A stretch of DNA of 7,441 bases from Nitrospinaceae bacterium UBA7883 (GCA_002500605.1 DLRR01000004.1:6977-14417); one strand, 5' to 3'. Positions 1-5,903 are shown, counted from the first letter of the stretch. Program-made: numbers and translations. The notes: generated by a model not told the origin, from the letters alone.

Positions 1-342
1 CCTGGATTTATGATTCAAGGTGGTGATCCAACAACTAAGGACCAATCTGCTAAAGGCCGATATGGCACTGGTGGACCAGGTTACAACATAGATGCTGAAT
101 TTTCCGATAAAACCCACTCAAGAGGTATTGTTTCAATGGCCCGTTCCTCCGATCCTAATAGCGCTGGCTCTCAATTTTTTATTATGGTAAACGACTCAAG
201 CTTCCTTGATGGACAATATTCTGTATTTGGAGAAGTGATAAAAGGGATGGAAGTGGCTGACAAGATTGTATCTGAACCACGAGATGGCAATGACAATCCA
301 GACGAACGAATTGAAATGAATATCAGCATAAGCGTTCAGTAA
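1..342 (+). CDS. Cyclophilin-type peptidyl-prolyl cis-trans isomerase, 3' part (5' end outside window)
   Basis: The frame is open from base 1 (Pro-Gly-Phe-Met-Ile-Gln-Gly-Gly) to a TAA at 340-342, giving 114 visible codons; the true start lies upstream, and the ATG at base 10 is an internal Met. Cyclophilins catalyse cis-trans isomerisation of X-Pro bonds and assist protein folding. Family motifs are clear: PGFMIQGGDP, the GTGGPGY loop, SAGSQFFI (active-site core) and LDGQYSVFGEV. The last has Tyr where human cyclophilin A has the cyclosporin-contacting Trp, as is common in bacteria. The catalytic Arg, which normally sits just before PGFM, falls outside the window. Because the N-terminus is missing, a signal peptide or extra domain cannot be ruled out, so cytoplasmic versus exported location is unknown. 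The gene ends convergently with the hydrolase on the other strand, 58 bp away. Confidence 0.95.
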   Translation, partial: PGFMIQGGDPTTKDQSAKGRYGTGGPGYNIDAEFSDKTHSRGIVSMARSSDPNSAGSQFFIMVNDSSFLDGQYSVFGEVIKGMEVADKIVSEPRDGNDNPDERIEMNISISVQ

Positions 343-358
343 AAAGTAGTTACTTTTT
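341..358. terminator. Possible weak bidirectional terminator hairpin between convergent genes
   Basis: A perfect inverted repeat, AAAAAGT-AGTT-ACTTTTT, begins inside the cyclophilin stop codon and sits in the short gap between two convergent genes. The T run is part of the stem, and the A/T stem reads the same way on both strands. It overlaps a second inverted repeat (TTACTTT-TT-AAAGTAA, 350-365). There is little GC in the stem, so its strength as an intrinsic terminator is doubtful; position is the main argument. Confidence 0.35.
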
Positions 359-400
359 AAAGTAATATCAAATTACCGATTAAGTTTGGGATATTGGCAC

Positions 401-1087
401 TTAACAAATTTTTAGTAATTGACCAGGAGATATAACCTCTGCTTTTATGCCTTTGGCTGAGGCTTTCACAACAAATTCGTTCGGATCAGCTTGAATTTGT
501 GGAAAAGTATCGTAATGCATTGGTATGTTGTTCCAGGCTTCCAACAACTCGGCGGCTTTTACAGCATCGTCTATTCCCATGGTAAAGTTATCGCCAATAG
601 GAAGCAACGCCACATCCAAAGGTGCGTTTATCTCGCCGATAAGCTTCATGTCCATAAATAATCCAGTATCTCCGGCATGGTAGATTTTCTTTCCTCCCAT
701 GGTAAGTACTACACCTACTGGGCTGCCTAGGTATTCGCCATTGGGACCAGAAGAACCATGGTGAGCAATAGTTAATTTTACTCTGCCAAAGTCAAAGTCT
801 TTGCTTCCGCCAACATGCATGGCATGTGACGTGCAATTTCGTGCTGTAAGGTAGTTTGCCACTTCGAATACTGAAATGCAGGTAGCTCCAGTTTTTCTAG
901 CTATGACTTCTGTGTCGCCTATGTGGTCACCATGACCGTGGGTAATTATGATGGCATCGAGTTTGTCAAAGGAATCAGGGCTAACAGTGGCCAAATCATT
1001 CCCAGTAAGAAAAGGGTCGATTAATACCTGATAGTCGCCTTCGTCTATTTGCCAGCAAGAGTGTCCATGATACCGCAAAGTGACCAT
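401..1087 (-). CDS. UPF0173-family metal-dependent hydrolase (metallo-β-lactamase fold)
   Basis: A complete 228-residue protein, the usual length for the UPF0173 (YtkL-like) family. The metal-binding HxHxDH signature is at residues 50-55 (HGHGDH), followed by further likely ligands: His109/His110, Asp140 in HAGDTG and His191 in MHYDTF. The N-terminal YHGHSCW and the DPFLTGN segment at 24-30 are also typical of the family. No signal peptide or membrane segment is visible, so it should be cytoplasmic. These proteins are predicted Zn-dependent hydrolases, but the physiological substrate is not established and I do not assign one. The ATG at 1085-1087 gives the normal family N-terminus; no good Shine-Dalgarno sequence precedes it. 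It lies 57 bp downstream of nrdJ on the same strand with no convincing terminator between, only a 6-bp A/T hairpin at 1112-1130, so it may be co-transcribed with nrdJ. Confidence 0.93.
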   Translation of the reverse strand: MVTLRYHGHSCWQIDEGDYQVLIDPFLTGNDLATVSPDSFDKLDAIIITHGHGDHIGDTEVIARKTGATCISVFEVANYLTARNCTSHAMHVGGSKDFDFGRVKLTIAHHGSSGPNGEYLGSPVGVVLTMGGKKIYHAGDTGLFMDMKLIGEINAPLDVALLPIGDNFTMGIDDAVKAAELLEAWNNIPMHYDTFPQIQADPNEFVVKASAKGIKAEVISPGQLLKIC

Positions 1088-1144
1088 ATTGCTGTCTTGA
1101 TTAAATCTTATTTACAATCAATAGTTGTAATAATTCTTCTAATC

Positions 1145-3610
1145 TCAACATTTGGAATAGCCGCATGAATGGCATAATAGGCAACCATTCTCATGAGCTA
1201 GGGCTCCACCACAATCCGGGCATGCGCCAACCGGTGATATATCCTTGGACGACTCAACAACCGCTTGGACAGGAACCTGCTGAATGGGAAGAGGAATAAA
1301 GCCGCCTTGTACTTCAGCACCATTTTCATTACTGCCATTATCTGTTAGTTGAATCTGGGCAAGCTTAGCAAGGGATTTACTGATGGCATCAGCGCAGGAA
1401 GATATCCTAACTCCTTTTTCCCAAGCTGGCTGATGACATGAAATTCCCATCAACTGTGAGCGAATTTCATCGACATCTATCCCAGCGCGTAGGGCAAGCG
1501 AAACTAACCTTCCTATGGATTCTGTCTGACTGGCAGCACAACCGCCAGCCTTTCCAATCTGAGTAAATAATTCAAATGGCTTACCAGTTTCGTCATGGTT
1601 AACAGTTACATAGATGGAACCACAACCTGTATTGATCCGCTGTGTAGAGCCAAATACCATGTCCGGTCTTGGTCTAGGAACAATTTTTGATTCATGACTT
1701 TCTCCTTTTCCGTCTGCTTCGACATCCACATTTTCTTTCCCATATGTTGAACCAGTGGATAGCACTTGGTCATCACGAGAACCATCTCGGTAAATCGTAA
1801 CCCCTTTGCAGCCAAAGTCATAAGCCTTAAGGTATACGTCGGAAACGTCACTCTCAGTGGCACTCGATGGAAAGTTAACTGTTTTTGAAACTGCATTATC
1901 TGTATGTTTCTGGAAAGCAGCTTGCATTTTAACGTGCCACTCGGGGCTAACCCCGTGAGCCGTGACAAAGATGCTTTTCATCTCTTCGTCGATTTCTTCA
2001 ATATCTTCTACATGACCCTCAAAAGCAACCTTCTCCATAAGTTCCTTCGAGTAATTTCCTTTGTTTTTTGCTGCTTCTTCAAAAAGAGGATGTACTTCAA
2101 CAAGCTTGTCGTTATCCATAACAGTTCTTATATAGGATAAGGCAAATAGTGGCTCAATGCCTGAAGAACAACCAGAGATTATACTTATGGTACCTGTGGG
2201 GGCAATGGTTGTTGTTGTCGCATTCCTGAGTTTGGCTGACCCAGGCCTATCAAAGTTGGAACCTTCAAAGTTGGGAAACTCACCTCTGTAGTTAGCTAAC
2301 TCTCTTGAAGCTTGTTTCGACTCCATATCAACAAACTCCATAATTTCGGAGGCAAGCGCCAAAGCCTCTTCAGAGTTGTATGGAATACCAAGTTTAATGA
2401 GTAAGTCTGCCCAGCCCATAATACCAAGACCAATTTTACGGTTGCCCTTAGTCATTTGATCTATTTTATCTAATGGATACTGATTCATATCTATAACATT
2501 ATCTAGAAAATGGACTGCCGTATGAACGACACCTTTAAGGCGTTCCCAGTCCACAAATCCATCATCATCCAGCATAAGTGCCAAATTTATTGATCCTAAA
2601 TTGCAAGATTCGTAGGAAAGTAGAGGCTGTTCTCCACAAGGGTTAGTCGACTCTATCTCCCCTACTTTGGGTGTTGGGTTATCGGCATTTAACCTATCGA
2701 GAAAGATAATCCCAGGATCACCGTTTTGCCAAGCAGAAGAAACAACTTTTCCAAATATGTCTTTCGCATTCTTCTTTCCAGTTATCTCTCCAGTGTGTGG
2801 GTTAATTATGTCGTAATCATTTCCATTTTCTAGCGCATCCATAAACTTCTCTGTTAGCGCTACTGAGATGTTAAAGTTTGTAAGCCCATCGTTATCTGCC
2901 TTACAGGTGATGAACTCTTCAATATCTGGATGATCTATCCTTAGAATACCCATATTCGCTCCACGCCTGGTGCCACCCTGCTTAATTGCCTCGGTAGCAG
3001 CATCAAACACACGCATGAAAGAAATCGGGCCAGATGATACACCGTTGGTAGATTTTACTCTTGAGTTGGCAGGCCTAAGCTGGGAGAAGGAAAATCCTGT
3101 ACCACCACCTGACTTATGGATCATAGCTGTATCGTGTATGGTAGAGAAAATTGACTCCATGGAGTCCTCAACAGGAAGCACAAAACAAGCAGAAAGCTGT
3201 TGCAGGTCTCTTCCGGCATTCATTAGAGTTGGAGAGTTTGGCATAAACTCCTTGCTAATCATTAGGTTGTAGAACTCTACTTCTGCAGCAGCGACATCTT
3301 CCTGACTTCCGTATTTTGCTTCTGCTTGCGCTATATTGTTAGCTACCCGCCTAAACATGTCTTCTGGAGTTTCGATTAGATTACCGTCATTGTCCTTCAT
3401 CAAATAACGTCGCTCAAGGACCTTTAACGCATTTTCTGAGAAAGCTGGGGATTTGATTTCGTTATCTGGGGAATCTATGGTCTCACCAATATTGGCTAAC
3501 GCTTCAACAGGGGGTACTGCTTCCATTAGGCCGTCCATTAAATGGTCATGGCCAGATTTCTCTGGTGTTGAATTACCCTTACTTTGTTTAGCATTACTAT
3601 TGGAATTCAT
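1145..3610 (-). CDS. nrdJ: Vitamin B12-dependent (class II) ribonucleoside-diphosphate reductase NrdJ
   Basis: NrdJ reduces ribonucleotides to deoxyribonucleotides for DNA synthesis, using adenosylcobalamin to generate the thiyl radical; it needs no second radical subunit and works with or without oxygen. The protein is complete at 821 residues. Visible parts are: a low-complexity N-terminal leader (about 1-55) with no ATP-cone; the barrel from NSPTLMNAG (125-133); first redox Cys142; GGGTGFSFSQLRP (168-180); NPCGEQPL (323-330) with thiyl-radical Cys325 flanked by Asn323 and Glu327; second redox Cys336, 11 residues after Cys325 as in other NrdJ; phosphate loop PTGTISIISG (471-480); a TSCPD-type domain (about 655-750); and a C-terminal Cys-rich tail (Cys797, 800, 810, 813, 816, 821) typical of NrdJ, with a terminal CGYSKC probably acting as thiol shuttle. 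The start is supported by AGGGGG at 3616-3621, 5 nt before the ATG. Tandem NrdR-like boxes lie about 190-240 bp upstream. Confidence 0.97.
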   Translation of the reverse strand: MNSNSNAKQSKGNSTPEKSGHDHLMDGLMEAVPPVEALANIGETIDSPDNEIKSPAFSENALKVLERRYLMKDNDGNLIETPEDMFRRVANNIAQAEAKYGSQEDVAAAEVEFYNLMISKEFMPNSPTLMNAGRDLQQLSACFVLPVEDSMESIFSTIHDTAMIHKSGGGTGFSFSQLRPANSRVKSTNGVSSGPISFMRVFDAATEAIKQGGTRRGANMGILRIDHPDIEEFITCKADNDGLTNFNISVALTEKFMDALENGNDYDIINPHTGEITGKKNAKDIFGKVVSSAWQNGDPGIIFLDRLNADNPTPKVGEIESTNPCGEQPLLSYESCNLGSINLALMLDDDGFVDWERLKGVVHTAVHFLDNVIDMNQYPLDKIDQMTKGNRKIGLGIMGWADLLIKLGIPYNSEEALALASEIMEFVDMESKQASRELANYRGEFPNFEGSNFDRPGSAKLRNATTTTIAPTGTISIISGCSSGIEPLFALSYIRTVMDNDKLVEVHPLFEEAAKNKGNYSKELMEKVAFEGHVEDIEEIDEEMKSIFVTAHGVSPEWHVKMQAAFQKHTDNAVSKTVNFPSSATESDVSDVYLKAYDFGCKGVTIYRDGSRDDQVLSTGSTYGKENVDVEADGKGESHESKIVPRPRPDMVFGSTQRINTGCGSIYVTVNHDETGKPFELFTQIGKAGGCAASQTESIGRLVSLALRAGIDVDEIRSQLMGISCHQPAWEKGVRISSCADAISKSLAKLAQIQLTDNGSNENGAEVQGGFIPLPIQQVPVQAVVESSKDISPVGACPDCGGALAHENGCLLCHSCGYSKC

Positions 3611-3639
3611 AGTCGCCCCCTAATGGTAAGTACTTGTTT

Positions 3640-3654
3640 ATATTATATTATATT
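3640..3654. repeat. Short tandem repeat (ATATT)x3 just upstream of nrdJ
   Basis: Three exact copies of ATATT. On the nrdJ strand the tract contains two overlapping perfect TATAAT hexamers about 32-42 bp from the start codon, but neither has a recognisable -35 element at 16-18 bp. It may be an alternative -10 region or simply AT-rich sequence. Confidence 0.6.
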
Positions 3655-3795
3655 GTATAGTTTTGCCTAGATGAGAAAAAGCAATGCAGGAAATAGCCAG
3701 TTTGATTTAACGAAAACCCCCTCGCCACCTAAGCAGTGCAAAAAATCATTACACTTGTGTACCAAAAACAAACAAAAATTATCATATCTGACTTT

Positions 3796-3823
3796 TTGAT
3801 ACTGTATATTGTGCATTGTTCAA
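3796..3823 (-). promoter_or_regulatory. Candidate σ70 promoter for nrdJ
   Basis: Reading toward nrdJ, TTGAAC (complement of 3818-3823) is followed after 16 bp by TATCAA (complement of 3796-3801). The -35 element is fair and the -10 element weak. The pair is proposed mainly because NrdR-like box 1 falls between the two hexamers and box 2 lies just upstream of the -35, an arrangement that would allow repression. It implies a leader RNA of roughly 180 nt. Confidence 0.3.
3799..3814. promoter_or_regulatory. NrdR box 1 (ribonucleotide reductase repressor site)
   Basis: ATACTGTATATTGTGC matches 13 of 16 positions of the NrdR consensus as I recall it (acaCwAtATaTwGtgt), and 9 of 10 in the central core. 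NrdR is the ATP/dATP-sensing repressor of ribonucleotide reductase genes. The site lies upstream of nrdJ, and its partner starts exactly 32 bp away. The nrdR gene itself is not in this window. Confidence 0.72.
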
Positions 3824-3830
3824 TAATAGG

Positions 3831-3846
3831 CTACAACATATTGTAC
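3831..3846. promoter_or_regulatory. NrdR box 2, in phase with box 1
   Basis: CTACAACATATTGTAC matches the 10-base core of the NrdR consensus at 9 positions (CAACATATTG) and the full 16-mer at 11. It contains the near-palindrome TACAA-CATA-TTGTA. Start-to-start distance to box 1 is 32 bp, three helical turns, which is the characteristic spacing of paired NrdR boxes. Alone it would be weak; the spacing is what supports it. Confidence 0.68.
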
Positions 3847-3972
3847 GTCAACCTGTTTTTTTACTCAGTTTAACCACCATAAAACCACAATTTTTCCACA
3901 GGCATTAAAATAGCTAAACAGCCTAGTTTAAAGCTTCCTACCCTTTGTAAACATTTCTACCCATAATAGCAT

Positions 3973-3992
3973 ATTTTCGTTTAATTTTCGTT
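3973..3992. repeat. Two 9-bp direct repeats (ATTTTCGTT) with 11-bp period
   Basis: ATTTTCGTT occurs at 3973-3981 and again at 3984-3992, so the copies lie on the same face of the helix. This is the geometry of OmpR/PhoB-family response-regulator sites, but the sequence does not match the PhoB consensus. The binding protein, if any, is unknown. Confidence 0.5.
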
Positions 3993-4147
3993 ATTAAAGC
4001 TGGAATTCATACGGCCTAAATATTATCATCTAGTGACCACAAGTTGGGAGTTAGTATTTTTACGGCTTAGAGATGAATCCTTTAATCTAGTTTTTCATCT
4101 ACAAGTAAACTGTTCCATAAATTAAAAAAGTTGTTGTTACGCTGTGA

Positions 4148-4172
4148 ATACCTGACTAAAAGAGTATGACTT
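4148..4172 (+). promoter_or_regulatory. IscR type-1-like (Rrf2-family) operator upstream of the Fe-S operon
   Basis: ATACCTGACT at 4148-4157 matches all ten positions of the IscR type-1 half-site (ATASYYGACT), followed by the expected A/T spacer and AGT. The full 25-bp site matches at 19 positions; the right half is degenerate. It sits 127 bp upstream of an Fe-S assembly operon, which is where an Fe-S-sensing Rrf2 regulator would be expected. A weak promoter, TTGTTA (4134-4139) with TAAAAG (4157-4162) at 17 bp spacing, would place the site over its -10. The consensus is from memory, and no iscR gene is visible here. Confidence 0.4.
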
Positions 4173-4298
4173 TAATAGTAAATCGGTGTAGACTGCAAAA
4201 GAGGTCATCAGTTCAGTATTGTTATAAAATTCTGGGCAATAAAGGATATAAAGACAACTAATGATTTTGTCTAAAAGAACTTTAGTGGAGAAATTCAA

Positions 4299-4529
4299 AT
4301 GATAGATAAGCAAAAGGTCGAAGAAGCGTTAAGCGAGATTCGTCCAGCTCTTCAAGCCGATGGCGGCAACGTGGAGTTTGTTGACGTTAATGATGATGGT
4401 GTGGTTTTAGTAAAGCTTCAGGGAGCCTGTTCTAGTTGCCCATCGGCTGGCATGACACTTAAAATGGGCATAGAACGCAAGATTATTGAAATGGTGCCAG
4501 AGGTAAAATCAGTCGAAGCAATTATGTAA
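4299..4529 (+). CDS. Stand-alone Nfu/NifU C-terminal-domain Fe-S scaffold protein
   Basis: The 76-residue protein consists only of the NifU C-terminal (Nfu) domain, which binds a [4Fe-4S] cluster between two subunits and passes it to target apoproteins in the cytoplasm. The hallmark is the cluster-binding pair Cys44 and Cys47 in GACSSCP; the preceding IRPALQADGGNVE segment is also typical of the family. It lacks the N-terminal A-type-like domain of E. coli NfuA and the IscU-like domain of full NifU. The start is well supported: GGAG at 4287-4290 lies 8 nt before the ATG. The downstream gene mrp follows after 24 bp, so the two form an operon whose products plausibly act in the same cluster-delivery route. 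An IscR-like site lies upstream. Confidence 0.94.
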   Translation: MIDKQKVEEALSEIRPALQADGGNVEFVDVNDDGVVLVKLQGACSSCPSAGMTLKMGIERKIIEMVPEVKSVEAIM

Positions 4530-4553
4530 CCTACTATTGGACAAAAAGATATT

Positions 4554-5675
4554 ATGGCTTCTCAAGACCAAGTTTTAGATGTTCTTAAAACCGTTTTATA
4601 TTCTGGGTTTTCAAAAGATATAGTGTCTATGGGCATAGTAGAAAGCGTGCAGGCAATGCCAGACTCAATCACTATCTCCCTTAAAAGTATTTCTGGTACC
4701 CCCGAGTCTCTATCAGAACTTGGAAATGAGATCCGAGCTGTTGTTGGGAAAATCGCTGGAGAAGCTGAAGTCAATGTAATAATGGCCAACGATCAAAACC
4801 AAGGTAACAGTAACGACCCAAACAGTGGACAAGATCAGCCTGTTTTTGTTCGTAACAAGCTAACAGACGTTAATGCTGTTATACCAGTTACATCCGGAAA
4901 GGGTGGAGTTGGTAAATCCACAGTTGCCGTCAACATTGCCCATACCCTTTCAAAGCAGGGGAATAAGGTAGGTTTGCTGGATCTAGACATTTTTGGACCA
5001 TCTGCCCATAAAATGCTAGGATCCAACGAGCGGCTACAAGTAGTGGATGACCTTATACAGCCTGTGATGGCACATGGGATGAAAGTGGTTTCTATAGGCA
5101 TGGCAGTTGAAGACGCCGAGGCAATGATCCTTCGAGGACCTATGGTTATGAAGCTCTTGGATCAGCTCATAAATCAAGTAAGTTGGGGAGTGCTGGATTA
5201 CTTGTTTGTCGACCTACCCCCTGGAACAGGTGATGTGCCTTTATCACTTACACAACAAATTGCTATTAACGGAGCTGTAGTAGTTACAACTCCGCAAGAT
5301 GTTGCTCTAATAGATGTCCGTCGAGCTGTAACCATGTTTAAACAAACTGAAACTCATATACTGGGTTTGGTCGAAAACATGAGCCACTACGTGTGCGAGA
5401 AGTGCGGTGATGTAGCCCACATTTTTGGCCACGGCGGTGGTGAAAAAGAATCGAATGAGTTAGGTTTGCCTCTGCTGGGTCAAATTCCACTATCTAAGAC
5501 TATCTGCGAACAAGCCGATAAAGGCTCTCCAATATTTGATAAAGACAAAAGTCCTGAATTGGCAAAAATTTTCGATGGTTTGGCAAGCACCATTGCGAAT
5601 GCTTTGGTTGAAGCACCAACGCCAAAAGGGCCACAAATCAGTATGGAAGTAGGCGGCGGTGGCGGCGGTGGTTGA
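4554..5675 (+). CDS. mrp: Mrp/ApbC-family Fe-S cluster carrier P-loop ATPase
   Basis: A complete 373-residue member of the Mrp/NBP35 (MinD-like) ATPase family, which carries and transfers [4Fe-4S] clusters in the cytoplasm. Domains in order: an N-terminal MIP18/DUF59 domain (about 5-78); an Asn/Gln-rich linker (about 79-97); the deviant Walker A SGKGGVGKST (114-123) with its signature Lys116; DLDIFGPS (143-150); the switch region DLPPGTGD (220-227); the cluster-binding CEKC pair Cys281 and Cys284; and the conserved FGHGGG (291-296). The protein ends in seven glycines (367-373). The ATG is the only sensible start given the DUF59 domain; its Shine-Dalgarno sequence is weak (GGA about 11 nt upstream), which suggests translational coupling to the preceding nfu gene. 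No terminator with a T tract follows. Confidence 0.96.
   Translation: MASQDQVLDVLKTVLYSGFSKDIVSMGIVESVQAMPDSITISLKSISGTPESLSELGNEIRAVVGKIAGEAEVNVIMANDQNQGNSNDPNSGQDQPVFVRNKLTDVNAVIPVTSGKGGVGKSTVAVNIAHTLSKQGNKVGLLDLDIFGPSAHKMLGSNERLQVVDDLIQPVMAHGMKVVSIGMAVEDAEAMILRGPMVMKLLDQLINQVSWGVLDYLFVDLPPGTGDVPLSLTQQIAINGAVVVTTPQDVALIDVRRAVTMFKQTETHILGLVENMSHYVCEKCGDVAHIFGHGGGEKESNELGLPLLGQIPLSKTICEQADKGSPIFDKDKSPELAKIFDGLASTIANALVEAPTPKGPQISMEVGGGGGGG
5652..5672 (+). repeat. In-frame 9-bp tandem repeat encoding the poly-Gly tail of Mrp
   Basis: GGCGGCGGT occurs twice in direct succession, followed by one more GGT and the stop. It is a GC-rich island in an AT-leaning region and encodes Gly7. Such tracts can change length by slippage in multiples of one or three codons. 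Confidence 0.85.
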
Positions 5676-5679
5676 GCAC

Positions 5680-5701
5680 CACGCTAGTCTGGCGTGCCAG
5701 A
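5680..5701. other. Two overlapping hairpins just after the mrp stop codon
   Basis: CACGC (5680-5684) can pair with GCGTG (5692-5696) around a 7-nt loop, and TCTGG (5688-5692) can pair with CCAGA (5697-5701) around CGTG; the two are mutually exclusive. Neither is followed by a T run on the + strand, so this is not a standard intrinsic terminator. It may be a 3' end stabiliser or processing signal between mrp and the tRNA. Confidence 0.4.
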
Positions 5702-5818
5702 AAACAAATGTTAGAGAGTTGTAACCGGCAGGTTAATTTCGTGGACTAAGCAGTTAGTTTCCTTGTAATATTCTTTTTTCACCAGCGGAATCTTGATACT
5801 TTGGAATTCGCAAATATT

Positions 5819-5903
5819 GCCCTGGTGGTGGAATTGGTAGACACGCTGTCTTGAGGGGGCAGTGGGGAGACCCGTTCCGGTTCGACTCCGGACCAGGGCA
5901 CCA
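5819..5903 (+). tRNA. tRNA-Leu (anticodon GAG)
   Basis: A complete 85-nt class II tRNA with encoded CCA. Acceptor strands GCCCTGG (5819-5825) and CCAGGGC (5893-5899) pair perfectly; discriminator A is at 5900 and CCA at 5901-5903. The anticodon stem CTGTC/GGCAG encloses loop TTGAGGG, with anticodon GAG at 5853-5855, which reads CUC and CUU leucine codons. The long variable arm has a GGG-GAGA-CCC-like stem, as expected for Leu, and the T arm is TCCGG-TTCGACT-CCGGA. It lies 143 bp after mrp. I see no strong promoter of its own, so it may be transcribed by read-through. A 101-codon open frame on the other strand (5711-6016) is only the antisense of this tRNA. Confidence 0.97.

Larger units (their letters stand above)
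3611..4298. other. 688-bp gene-free divergent regulatory region between nrdJ and the Fe-S operon
   Basis: This is the longest stretch without a gene in the window. It is AT-rich and stops occur often in all frames; the longest small frame I noticed (4166-4261, 31 codons) has no usable Shine-Dalgarno sequence. It holds, left to right: a period-5 AT repeat next to the nrdJ start, a TACAC-TT-GTGTA palindrome (3750-3761), tandem NrdR-like boxes (3799-3846), a single DnaA-box-like 9-mer (TTTTCCACA, 3892-3900), a phased direct repeat (3973-3992) and an IscR-like site (4148-4172). I looked for the conserved B12-box of a cobalamin riboswitch on the nrdJ strand and did not find it. No tRNA or recognisable ncRNA fold was seen. 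Confidence 0.85.

Noticed and set aside
1606..1968. 120-codon - strand frame inside nrdJ
   Set aside because: Same strand, different frame of nrdJ, whose own frame is intact and strongly conserved; protein shows no family features.
2970..3272. 100-codon + strand frame opposite nrdJ (also 1904-2140)
   Set aside because: Antisense shadows of conserved nrdJ codons; no ribosome binding site or recognisable motif.
3661..3900. Cobalamin riboswitch ahead of nrdJ
   Set aside because: Searched the nrdJ strand for the conserved B12-box and GCCACTG core; only a loose GCACTGC was found without the surrounding fold.
4166..4261. 31-codon small ORF in the divergent region
   Set aside because: Starts inside the IscR-like site, has no properly spaced Shine-Dalgarno sequence and shows no recognisable pattern.
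3611..4298. Replication origin
   Set aside because: Only one near-match to a DnaA box, no clustered boxes, and no dnaA, dnaN, gidA or parAB neighbours.
4562..5101. Two - strand frames opposite mrp (4562-4789 and 4835-5101)
   Set aside because: Antisense of the DUF59 and Walker A regions of mrp, which are clearly coding on the + strand.
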